Of a stretch of DNA of 64,000 nt, positions 1 through 15,312 are shown one piece after another; positions within the stretch are counted from its first letter, which is position 1, and every line of letters starts with the position of its first letter. A program made the position numbers and the translations under genes. Origin of the DNA: Phaseolus vulgaris (lineage: Eukaryota > Streptophyta > Magnoliopsida > Fabales > Fabaceae). The notes beneath the pieces were generated by a model, which made no database searches, was not told where the DNA came from, and saw only the letters and a program-made list of their open reading frames with translations. The stretch covers positions 34,705,253 to 34,769,252 of the forward strand of contig NC_023755.2 of NCBI RefSeq assembly GCF_000499845.2. Reading direction: 5' to 3'.

Positions 1-440
1 TATTTATTCATTATCTTTTATAAATTAAATTTATTAAATTAAAATCAAGAATTGATTGGGTTAACTAGAATTGAATGGGTCAACTAGATGATGGTGAACT
101 CAGCTCAATGGTTGGTTTCTTAGGTGCTCTCAATTTGATTCTTCAAATTCATATTGTTTTTTTAATTGTCATTAAATTAATCCTTTAGTATTCTTTTTCA
201 CCACTAAAGTTTTCAATGATTTTTTCCTCGAGTGTACCAAAACAAGATTTTTGTCATCAAATTACTACTTAAAAAATTTAATTTCTCACCAGACTAGTTT
301 CTCAGAACTTCTCTTTGCTTTCAATTAGTCCTCTATCAAGATTAACATGGTGTTTATCTCAAAACAATTAATAAAGTGATATTCCAAATTTCTTTCAATT
401 ATTTAATTTGTCTCCAAATTATTTTTGAAGATTTTCCCTT
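1..440. other. AT-rich stretch, nothing recognised
   Basis: No convincing coding region, RNA gene or mobile-element end is visible here. The stretch lies where the third-to-fifth exons or introns of the decayed reductase copy at 441-1025 would be expected, but I could not match any exon sequence in it. Confidence 0.4.
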
Positions 441-1025
441 ACCATGTCAACAAATATGCAAGGATACCACTTTGCGGGATGACAATAATGTGATTTGGAC
501 AATAAAATATTCATTATATTAGAGTTTATATTATGCTAAACACTTAAGCTTAAAAAAAACTCCAAAACAAGCTAAAATATATATTATAAAAATAAATAAT
601 TAAGTATATAAATATTTTATAAGTCGGTGTAATAGTTATTTTATAGATTGATTTTAATTAGTCATTTAAAATCTATTCTAAAGAGTTTGTTGAATTTATT
701 AGACCTTAATAAATTCTCACACTATAATAATATATATATATATATATATATATATTTATTCAAGTTGACTTCTTTAGTTTAACTCAAAAATAGATCTCAT
801 ATGAACTTTTGTGTTATTGAATTACTAATAGTTGATGTTTGGAGTGAAAGAGAAGGGGTGAGGAACCTTTTGAATTTGGTGGGAAGAAGGAGAGGATGGA
901 GGGGTTTATGCTTGAATCGTTTTGTGAATTTTGCTAAAGATATGAAAAGATACCTAAAAGAGAGGAATGTTAAGTTCACGAATAAAATAAATATTGAAAT
1001 TGGGAGTTTCTTTTTACAATATTAA
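441..1025 (+). pseudogene. Decayed tandem copy of the alkenal reductase (exons 5 and 6 only)
   Basis: Two blocks match the downstream reductase gene in the same order and strand. Bases 441-484 match the end of its exon 5, the part encoding [13 protein letters not shown], with a few substitutions. Bases 837-1013 match its exon 6, beginning VWSEREGVRNLLN against VWTERDGVRNLLN. The splice acceptor before exon 6 reads AT instead of AG, the middle of exon 6 carries deletions, and similarity ends before the conserved C-terminal segment. A degraded intron with a TA-dinucleotide run lies between the blocks. Because intron position is kept, the copy arose by DNA duplication and not by retroposition. 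Earlier exons, if they survive, lie left of the window. Confidence 0.8.
731..755. repeat. (TA)n microsatellite
   Basis: Uninterrupted TA dinucleotides inside the relic intron of the decayed reductase copy. Confidence 0.9.
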
Positions 1026-1408
1026 ATTAATTTATAATATATAAATGAGTTAAATCATTCTTACAAACTAAATTTTGTAAGAATAAGTTAAGTTTAAATT
1101 TATTTTTAATTGATGAGAGTGTATTTGATGCTAATGTCTCTACTATATTTAATTCCTCTATCGTAAAGTGTAAGACTAAATATGCAAGGGTGTAAGAACA
1201 AAAATAATTATTATCATTTCACCTCAATAATAGGGTGTTTGTTCAAATGTACTGGATGCAGAAAGCAAAAGCCTGAAAATTACTGAATGAATAAACATTT
1301 CAAAATATAGTTTTGGGTCAAATTACTAGGGCCGCAAATTTGCATCTTTCTCCGTTTTTGATCAATGGGTCCAATTTCTAAGAGGGACTATTTTATCCTA
1401 AGTTTTTT
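1026..1408. other. Non-coding, nothing recognised
   Basis: AT-rich sequence without a supported gene. A phrase resembling the inverted-repeat end of the next element (GATGCAGAAAGCAAAAGCC) occurs near 1255-1273 and may be an older, broken element end. Confidence 0.4.
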
Positions 1409-1806
1409 CTTCCTGCACCCTACAATTTCTTGACACACCCTCATTATTTTTAAAATGATATTTTACTCTTCTTTAAACTTACTTTTGGAATACTGCTTTG
1501 GAAATTTTACAAAACAGTATTTTCAGAACTTCTGGAATGAAATTTTCACAGTAGGATTTTTGGAAATCATGAAAGATTTGCATTGTTTTCATAGAGACGC
1601 ATGAAATGTGTTATCGAAAGAGTTTTTTTCGCAACACGTTTTCTTTTCCTTTGTATTTCTTTACAACGTTTTTCCTCTATTCTTCTTTTATGATCACGAT
1701 AACAAACAGTAGTAGTGGTGACAACAACGATATAGTGTAGTGAGAAAAGGTATTTTAGTCTTCTTATTAAAAGTGGAGTTTAGTTAATAATGATGGGTGC
1801 GGGAAG
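1409..1806. mobile_element. Inverted-repeat (foldback) element, family with CTTCCTGCACCC ends
   Basis: The left end reads CTTCCTGCACCC and the right end GGGTGCGGGAAG, its inverted complement apart from one base. The same end sequence bounds elements at 46028-46478 and 46542-47017, so this is a dispersed family with conserved ends and different interiors. The interior is non-coding and rich in short inverted motifs. No transposase is encoded, so it is non-autonomous. I could not fix a target-site duplication, so the exact borders and superfamily are uncertain. Confidence 0.5.
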
Positions 1807-2955
1807 CAAAAGCCTTACCCAATTAACAATAAGGTTTTTAGTTTTTTAGATCCACAATAAAGTTAATCTATTCTGCTGATCATAAGTATTTTCCAAACTT
1901 AAAATAGAGTCAAATGTTAATAAAAATAAGTTAGCGTATTGAAAGATTAATATATATATATATTTATTGTTTTTGTACATGTGTTATTTAGTAAAATATT
2001 ATTGAGAATATATATATTTTAAAAATTGAAATTACTTAAATGGTAGTCATCTTATATATTGAGAATTAAATATTAACATTTCTCGAGTAAGTGTGTTTTT
2101 ATTAAAATAAAAAATAAATACTAAGTTATACTAAATTAACTTTCGAAAATAAATTCTATCAAAATTTATAAATTGAACCTTGTTTAGTACCATGTGAATT
2201 TGAATAATGAAAGTTTATGACTAGTTTCGCCTCTATCTCCTGACATGTATGTATCTTGATTTTGATGTGAAAGAAAATGGTTTCAAAAATTTATTTAGGC
2301 CTTTTGTTTTCAACTAATACAATCCATTTTAATGTTGGTGTCATTAAACATACAAATAAGAAATATCAAGTAATTTTCTTTTCCATTTTAATTTCGCTGA
2401 CACCCCAACTGCTTGAAGTTGATATTATTAAGAATGATAGAAGCTGGAAACCCACTTAATAAATTTATGATTTTTTCTTTAAAAAAGATAGATAAAAACA
2501 AGCACAACACCAAAATCAACAAATTTCTTATTTTTTTTCCTATGTAAACTATATGTTTATATATCAATTTATACACAACTCTTTACTTTTATGCTAAAAA
2601 TTTATTTAGGTACAAAAAATAACACGAGTTCGTGTAATAATTCAACCAGATCTTTATATTTTAAAATAATTTTAAGAAAAGAAAATAAGAGGTGCAGAAA
2701 ATCCATGAAGAAATAAGAGGGCGGTTAAATTGTGGAATTTTCTTCTTCTAGGTTTTGTTGGAGGATTAAGAGATTAAAATTATTTTAATTATATTGTATA
2801 TTAAGATTTTTTTTAATGAATTGGAGTATCTAGTACTTCTATTAATTTTATTTTTTATTGTTGATTAAATAAATAAATAAGAGGAGCAGATATTAAATAA
2901 ATATAAAAGTCATGGAAACAATTTATGGGTTCGTAGAAATTTGGTGATAGTTCAT
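1807..2955. other. Upstream region of the reductase gene
   Basis: AT-rich, non-coding sequence between the foldback element and the reductase TATA box. Short open frames at 2277-2459 (+) and 2388-2576 (-) have no recognisable domain and overlap each other; I do not regard them as genes. Confidence 0.5.
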
Positions 2956-2962
2956 TATAAAA
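2956..2962 (+). promoter_or_regulatory. Probable TATA box of the reductase gene
   Basis: TATAAAA 58 bases upstream of the chosen ATG at 3020. This spacing places transcription start near 2985-2995, downstream of the ATG at 2968, and supports 3020 as the translation start. Confidence 0.55.
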
Positions 2963-3019
2963 GGAGCATGTGTTGTGATATGCAGAAAGGCAAAAGAATT
3001 ATCAGAAAAGTTGAGAAGC

Positions 3020-8438
<5,419 letters not shown>

Positions 8439-8466
8439 TGTTTCTTCTAGATATGCTTCATCTTTA

Positions 8467-8472
8467 AATAAA
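8467..8472 (+). terminator. Poly(A) signal of the reductase gene
   Basis: AATAAA 29 bases after the stop codon at 8438, followed by T-rich sequence. The position fits a plant near-upstream element. Confidence 0.5.
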
Positions 8473-8946
8473 TGAGACATTTCATGAATGTCCCAACTCT
8501 TTTACATTAATGGTTTGTTTGGATTGGGAAGTGGAAAATTGAGAATGTGGAAGAGTGAAAGTGTGAAGATTTGAGAAGAAAGTGTGAAGAAAGTTGAGAG
8601 TGTTTGGATTAAAGTATCTTAGAGCGGATGTATGAGAAAAATTGATTGAAACATGAGAGTGATTTGATGGTTGTAAAGATATTTGAATTATTTTTAATTG
8701 TGTAAATGATAAGATTACAAATTTACCCTTGTGTATAAAAAAAGAAATAAATAATAATTAATTTTGTGCACAGTTTAGTTAATTAAAATAATTTAAAATT
8801 TCAGTTATAAATAAAAGAATAAAATAATGTAGAATTCAAATAAATAAATAAATAAAATATAAAATTTAAGTATAATTATATTATTTTTTAATTTATTTTA
8901 ATTTTGTTAGTTAAATTAATGTATTTATATAATTTTATTATTCTTT

Positions 8947-8985
<39 letters not shown>

Positions 8986-9007
8986 CTATCCTCTACCTTA
9001 AAAATAC
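8473..9007. other. Non-coding spacer with (TA)n run
   Basis: No gene is seen. A GA-rich block (8516-8660, beginning TGGTTTGTTTGGATTGGGAA) resembles the ends of common plant MITEs, but I find no matching partner end. A 34-base TA run occupies 8951-8984. Confidence 0.4.
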
Positions 9008-9252
9008 CACATAATCGATTATCCAAAGATTTTAGAGACATAATCGACTATGCCTTCATTTACAAATTGAACATAATCGATTATGTTGTAACATAATCGA
9101 TTAAGCTGATATTTACACAGAGTAGATAATCGATTATACTCCCAAAAAAACTACAGATAATCGATTATGTCATCAACATAATCGATTATTCACTGTTTTA
9201 ACAACATAATCAATTTTGTTCTGTGTTGTTTTCAGTGATAATCGATTATGTC
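9008..9252. repeat. Cluster of nine ATAATCGATTAT palindromes
   Basis: Nine exact or near copies of the 12-base palindrome ATAATCGATTAT lie within about 245 bases at irregular spacing, most preceded by C or G (CATAATCGATTAT, GATAATCGATTAT). The copies near 9041, 9095 and 9208 carry substitutions. Unit spacing varies and the intervening sequence differs, so this is neither a tandem array nor a CRISPR. Arrays like this are known in transposon subterminal regions and in retrotransposon LTRs, where proteins bind repeated sites; a CACTA transposase relic follows immediately. Function is unknown. Confidence 0.75.
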
Positions 9253-9488
9253 GTTGTGCATGGAGTAACCGTGCTCCACTTGTTGTGTGCATGGCATGGC
9301 TATTGATGTAACATAAAGTATAAAGTGAAGAAAAACAATGATAGAATGGTATTTTATGTTATATGACGTGACTTTTTGCTTTGGGTCCTCTCTTTTCTCT
9401 TCATTCTTGTGAGGAAACCATAAATGCTCCACTTTCTCCGTCCACGCACCCTCATCCTCAACTATACACTGAACTAAACAGGGTGACA

Positions 9489-9776
9489 CCCTCTCATCCG
9501 TCTACAATGTCACTCCCAAAAACAAACACGGTGTAAAAGTCCTTTACCATGAACTTATGACAAAACGTGTCAAGGAGCGGACACTTGAAGAAAAGATGAA
9601 GCTATTGATGAAAACTCATGAAGAGCAAAGTGAATGCATGCGCAAACAAGATGAGCAGATGTAACTCATCCTACAACACATTCAAATGAATAATCCCGCA
9701 TCAGGCTCTTCAGATCCTACTACTAGTGGACATCATAAAGGAGACCACATTAGAGATGACAGTTCAGAAGAAGATT
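9489..9776 (+). pseudogene. C-terminal relic of a CACTA (En/Spm) transposase
   Basis: An open frame reading VYNVTPKNKHGVKVLYHEL and continuing through KERTLEEKMK into a Q/E/K-rich coiled segment, then an internal TAG and an acidic tail SSEED before the final stop. This composition matches the C-terminal tail of plant En/Spm-type transposase-associated proteins. It has lost its upstream part and carries at least one stop. It is oriented toward the CACTA 3' end at 10525, consistent with belonging to the same element. Confidence 0.5.
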
Positions 9777-10010
9777 AGTTGTATGTTGAATTATATCATA
9801 GATTTGACTCTTTTAACTAGTTTTCAACAATTTTAGTTGTGTAGTACGATTTACCTTTAATTTGAGTACAACTCCTTCTTAAATTATGTATTTGAAGTTC
9901 ATACCAATTTAGCTTGATTGAATTTTGAGTATCTATAAGCATGTTTGAATTTTTTTTATAAAATGGTCAAAATACCATTTTAAATAGGTATTAATAATAC
10001 ACATAAAAAT

Positions 10011-10525
10011 AGCCACCGAAATTGATTTGGTGGCTATTTAGCCACCAAAATAAAATTTGTCACTATAGGAGTCTCCATTTAGCCACCGAAATAGTCACCA
10101 AAAGATTTCTTTTTAGCAATCGAAAACGGTGGTCGCTATCACTTTGTATTTCAGCCACCGATTTAACCACCGAAATTTGGGTTTTGAATTTTGGTGACCA
10201 AATTTTCTGCGACCGGTTTAGTCACTGAAATTTCGGTTGCTAATTTGGTTTTCGAATTTTGGTGACTAAATATATCTGCGACGAATTAGCAACCGGATAA
10301 TTTGGTTTTTAAATTTTGGTGACCAAATTCCCTGCGACCGATTTAGCCATCGAAATTTCGGTTGCAAATTAGTGACCACTTTATAATTCAGTCGCTAACG
10401 GCTTTGCGACTAGGGTTTTCATCTTTATTTGGTGACTATTTCGGTCGCAAATATGTTTAACAACCGATTATAATGATTTTAACGATTGAATTTGGTGGTC
10501 GCTAAAAATGATTTGTTTTGTAGTG
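10011..10525 (+). mobile_element. 3' end of a CACTA transposon: subterminal repeats and terminal inverted repeat
   Basis: Many direct and inverted copies of CCACCGAAATTT, TTTGGTGACCAAATTT and GCGACCGATTTAG occupy the stretch. It ends ATTTGTTTTGTAGTG at 10525, the inverted form of the CACTACAAAA terminus. Dense subterminal repeats next to a CACTA end are the hallmark of the superfamily and serve as transposase-binding sites. I found no matching left CACTA end within the window, so the element is truncated or rearranged on that side. The transposase relic at 9489-9776 probably belongs to it. Confidence 0.75.
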
Positions 10526-12439
10526 ACAGTTCCCTATACTCATAGCAAATATCAAACAACAAAAATAACCATCATAATGGATTCCAATCTCCCAACAACA
10601 ATCTCAACGAAAATAATTTTTTTATTAAAACATCCTAAAACCAGACCACGTAACTGCCAATCTATTCTATTTTTGTACTACACAAAATCAGATTCAAAAT
10701 ATGTGAAACCGATTTAACCTCCTTTGTATTAGTCATTTCATATATCATACATATGTATATTTGAATTAATATTATATTTATCTTCATGCCTGCTACATTA
10801 TCTACACAATATGTTTAATCCTCTTTCCCATATTTGTTTTTTCTTTCTACTTGTACGTGAGAGAAAATATATTAATGTGAATGATATTTTGGATTTGTGC
10901 AAGTGCTTACACAATTTATGATAAATCTAAAATTCACCCGATAAGTGGGTTTTTTTTTTCTTGGTAATTTTTCATATTTTATACTTATATAATCCAATTG
11001 CATCGGAAGGGTTAAGGGTAGTGGTAGATACCTAACGAATCAACTAGAAGAGGTAAGCGTAGAGTGCATCCAGAGTAAGAAAACATGCTTATAAAGAGAA
11101 ATAGATTGGCACCACAACCCAACTTAAAATGAAGCGGGAGGTATCCTAACTACTTGGCACCACGTAACTACTTAACAATAACTAGAAAACAAGGGAGGGA
11201 AGGTATACCTATAACCATAATAAATGTATATTTTTCATGTGCTTACAATCTCAAAAAGATTATATAGAACTAAAAACTATAAAAAAATATATTAAATAAA
11301 AATAAATTTTAGAAATAAAAAATAATTAGTTATTATATTAATTAATTAAATATTATTTTAAAAATTAAAAAAATTATTTACATTTAAATTAGTTTTTATT
11401 ATATGGAGCGTTCATATTACTTATTATTTTCATGAATTTGGTTATATTATTATAATGGATAAACCTACTTATATTTAATATATAGTTATATCTCTGAATG
11501 TTATTTCCTATTTTAAAACAATTTACGTACTGATTAAATAATTAAAGAAATTAAAAAACACAAAAAAGAAAAACTTTAATTTGATGTCATGTTAATAAGT
11601 TGGAAAGTTATTATTTTAATTTAATAAATTCGTAAGATTATGTTACAAATGGGAAAATAAATATGGCCACTGTCTTGATTAAATCCAACGCATGATAACC
11701 TTCTATTTTTAGTTTGAAAATCTATAAACCTCTTTTATCAAAATTAAGAGTTTATGATAACATCTTTACATTAAAATAAATAAATAAATAGTTTGCTTAT
11801 TTACGAGTTATTTACGAGTATAGAAGTAATTGAAAGAGGGAAAAATATTGACTGAATACAAAATTTTTCTTACTTCTTTTAATTTATTCTTTATCTTGAG
11901 TGAGAATGCATATACTATTTATTCACTTTATTTTGCAATTAAAAGAATGGGCGGGCACGTTGCACTAGTGATTGATTATGTTGTTTCATTATTAAATATA
12001 TTTTGACCAACAAAAGATAATAATGAATATTATAAATTTTGAAATTCCATTTGATAGAAAGTTTATTAAATTAAAAATGTCAAAATTCAAGAACTAAAAT
12101 AGTTTCTTGTATACGAACAAATAGCAGTTAGAAAAAATATAGAATATTTATGTTTTTGAACATTTTCTCTTACCATGATCATTCCGTTGGAGATTGTTCA
12201 TTTAGTTGTTTCTAAATTATTGGATAGGGGGCTTATACCAAGAACATGAAGCAGGACTAATCTACGTTTTTATTACAGCTAATTAAATATTTGTACAATT
12301 TTTGTTGATTTGTCTAATTTGTATTTGGTACAATTTAATTTATTTGAAATTTATGTTGATTGAAAATAAGATTATTTATTCAATATACTACATGGTGTAC
12401 AAGTTTGCAATTTGTAGGGAGCAACTTTGGTCTATTTAA
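10526..12439. other. Long non-coding stretch
   Basis: No supported gene. Near 11283-11400 there is a partial, end-less copy of the CACTA-ended foldback interior (AAATAATTAGTTATTATAT). The phrase GGGCGGGCACGTTGCACTAGT near 11950-11970 resembles a Helitron 3' end but lacks a partner. Short open frames have no recognisable domain. Confidence 0.4.
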
Positions 12440-12768
12440 AAAATCATGGACTGGTGTTCACCCTTCATGGTGTTGAGCTAAACACTTGGTCCATTCTACT
12501 CCGAAAAACCATGGACTTGTGTTCACCCTCCATGGTGTCGAGCTAAACGCTCGGTCCATTCTACTCCGAAAAACCATGGACCGATGTTCACCCTTCATGG
12601 TGCCGAGCTAAACGCTCGATCCATTCTTCTCCGAAAAACCATGGACTAGTGTTCACCCTCCACAATGTCGAGCTTTAAAGACTCGGTCCATTTTTCTTCA
12701 AAAAAACCATGGATTGGTGTTCACCCTCTATGGTGCCGAGCTTTAAAGACTCGATCCACTCATCAACA
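12440..12768. repeat. Minisatellite, about 65-bp unit, five copies
   Basis: Five consecutive units start near 12440, 12504, 12569, 12634 and 12701. Each has the frame CCATGGACTNGTGTTCACCC, then ATGGTGTCGAGCT, then CTCGGTCCATTCT. Copies one to three share AAACGCT; copies four and five share TTTAAAGA, so the array grew in at least two steps. No open frame runs through it. Confidence 0.85.
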
Positions 12769-13424
12769 GAGAAAACCACAAAGGAAAAGGTACAAAGATT
12801 CACAATTATATGTTTCTAACAAAGTATGATAGATTTATGAAAGGATATGAATAAGCCAGTTGACAAAAGAGTATGATGTTTTTATGGAAGAAAAAAAAAC
12901 ATCTAAGGGTCTTAATCCTCCGTGGAGCTGAACACAATCTCGATTTATAAATAAAGGTACAAATACTTTGTAAAAGCATATTATCCATGAGCTACCTGTA
13001 TCAGTCATTTCAAATTTTCTAGAAACTTATATGTATGTTTGAAAGGTGAGCAGGCTAATTATGAGCCCCTCAAAGGCAATATTTTTATCATAAGTATGTT
13101 CATAATCTGTATATTAGTGATGTATATATTCAAAATATGAGCGGCAGAACAAAAATAAAAACAACTTTTAGACACATTGACTTATGCTTGAGGCTAGGGG
13201 GTTGTAACATCATGAGTCGAGTCAGATATTGTGTATAAAGAGATCGTCTACCGATATTCATATTTAAGGACATTAATGTCGTATCAGCACAAATAAAGGG
13301 ATATTGGATAATCAACCTTAAATAGGAGGAGACACCATTTATTACTGAATTAAGCCAATAATAAGACCAGATACAAGGAGAATGAGGAGAGCACTACCCT
13401 ATATAAGGGAAAGAAAATAACTCA
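12769..13424. other. Non-coding stretch, possible old repeat
   Basis: No gene is supported. The part from about 13190 to 13420 (ending CCCTATATAAGGGAAAG) has the look of retrotransposon non-coding sequence with a TATA-like core, but I cannot match it to a family or find ends. Confidence 0.35.
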
Positions 13425-14292
13425 CAATATCTGAGATGTCTACGATGAGGGAACTTTCCTTCTTCCTTGGACTGCAAATTAAGCAATCCAAAGAAGGCAT
13501 CTTCGTGTGTCAAACATACTCAAGAAGTTTGAAATGGAGAGCTATAAAGCTGCAACAACTCCTATGTCAACAAATTGCTACTTAAGTGTGGATGAAGTTG
13601 GACCATAAGTTGATCAAACTAAATACAAGGGGTTAATAGGTTCTTTACTTTACCTTACTGCAAGCAGACCTGATATTATGTTTGTTGTTTGCCTCTGTGC
13701 AAGATTCCAATCATGTCCTAAGGAATCTCATCTCAAAACTGTCAAAAGGATCCTAAAGTATCTCAAAGGCACAACATCTGTGGGCTTATGATATCCTTCT
13801 CACTCTCCTATACATCTAGTAGGATACTCTGACTCTGATTTTGCAGGTTGTAAACTAGATAGGAAGAGCACAAGTGGAACATGCCATATGCTTGGATCAA
13901 GACTCATATCATGGCACAATAAAAAGCAAGCATGTGTAGCTTTATCAACAACTGAAGTTGAATATATAGTTGTAGGAAGCTGATGTGCACAAATCTTATG
14001 GATCAAACAATAGCTTGAAGACTTTGGATTAAAGATAAGCAAGGTTCCTTTGCTGTGTGACAACACAAGTGCCATAAATTTGACAAAAAATCAGGTTCAA
14101 CACTCTAGGATCAAGCATATTGAGATTAGGCATCACTTCATTCGTGACCATCTTAGCAATGGAGATTGTGAGATTCAGTTTGTTTCCACAGAAAGTCAAC
14201 TTGCAGACATTTTCACAAAGCCCTTATCTAAGGACATATTATTTTCCCTGATGAATGAGTTGGGTATAATTGATATGCATGCTTTATCTTAA
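13425..14292 (+). pseudogene. Copia (Sirevirus-type) reverse transcriptase/RNase H relic
   Basis: Relic of the 3' part of a copia pol. It begins at the RT motif ELSFFLGLQI, continues through YLTASRPDIMF, then RNase H motifs GYSDSDFAG, STSGT, CDNTSAINL and HIEIRHHF, and ends with a stop at 14292. In-frame stops occur near 13607, 13788 and 13981. The C-terminal 80 residues are closely related to the same region of the complete Sirevirus at 52163-62233. Gag, protease, integrase and the RT active site are missing, so the element is 5'-truncated at about 13425. Confidence 0.85.
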
Positions 14293-14726
14293 GTGTTTTA
14301 ATCTTTCCTTTTGTCTATTTGATGAGAAAAATAGGGGGAGAAGTATTGGTTTTGTAATGTTCTTATTACCTGCACTTATTACTGCTTTGAGCATTACTAC
14401 TATAACTGTTTAACTGGTTTAAATTTGAAATTTTAAAATGTTGAAAACTCTTGATAAAAAATTTCAACCAGTTATTCCTGCAAAATAACCGATTGTTTAT
14501 CTGTGCTTGCACCTGTGTATGTTTACTAGTTTCTCATATGATTTGACTGATGTTCCTCTTTGGAAATCACCAAGTGGGAACTGGCTTCTGGTTTCTGGTG
14601 CTTATTTGATTGGAATAGATTACCATTTGTCTCTTTGTTTGCTCATGAGTGCAGGTTGTACATATTCTAAACAAGAACATTCCAAAAAGAATCCCAAAGA
14701 TTTGTCTCCATCAAATAGGGAGAGAT
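14293..14726 (+). other. 3' untranslated region of the truncated Sirevirus, with two polypurine tracts
   Basis: Between the pol stop and the LTR. Two purine-rich tracts are visible: AATAGGGGGAGAAG near 14330 and AATAGGGAGAGAT ending at 14726, directly before the LTR. Multiple AGGGGGAG-type tracts are a known Sirevirus trait. The extra ORF present in the complete element at 59024 is absent here. Confidence 0.6.
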
Positions 14727-15312
14727 TGTTGAGCATGAGAGCTTTGATGTTTCAAATCCAAGATAAAGTTTGAAGTTGTGTTGCTTTTTGTTTGGGTTTA
14801 GATTAGAAAGTTTAGAATCTATGTTAAGATTAGTTCTTAATCCTCGCACAAAGCTTAACAAATCTGTTTTAAAGAGACAAAGTATTTTTCCAAGCAAAGG
14901 GAAAACAACCGGTTGAATTATCGATATAATCGGTTTGTGTAATCTGGATTTGATTACTAGTGGTGTGTTTGTTGTAATATAGATTTGATTATTAGTGGAA
15001 CTCAAAGGTTGTTTTGAGAACTGGATGTAGTTCAAGGTTTAGTGAACCAGTATAAAATTGTTGTGTAAATATCTCTATCTCTAACTCCTTATAACTGTTT
15101 GTGTTAATTTTGTTTCTGCTGCTGGTATAAACAACCGATTAAAACGCAATTTCAATCGGTTAAAATTCTGAAAACAGTTTTTGTATCATTGTTTGATTGC
15201 TTTCCTTAAGTGCTTATCATTGATTGTTTGATAAAGGTTCATTCTTAATCAAGTTTTGGGAAAATCTTTGACAAACAATTCACCCCCTCTTATTTAAGCC
15301 ATCAATTCTTAT
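14727..15312 (+). repeat. 3' LTR of the truncated Sirevirus (internally shortened)
   Basis: Starts TGTTGAGCATGAGAGCTTTGATG directly after the polypurine tract and ends near TTCTTATA. It is the reverse orientation match of the 1071-bp LTR at 62619-63689 at both ends, but about 480 bp of the middle is missing. It carries AACCGGTT, ATCGATATAATCGGTT and AACCGATTAAAACG motifs that recur in the other LTRs of this group. The terminal CA has become TA. Confidence 0.7.

Noticed and set aside
9008..9252. CRISPR-like array
   Set aside because: The repeated unit is a 12-base palindrome with irregular spacing in a plant genome; no cas genes and no regular spacers.
9232..9489. 85-codon - strand frame
   Set aside because: Overlaps the palindrome cluster and the start of the transposase relic; composition is not protein-like and no domain is visible.
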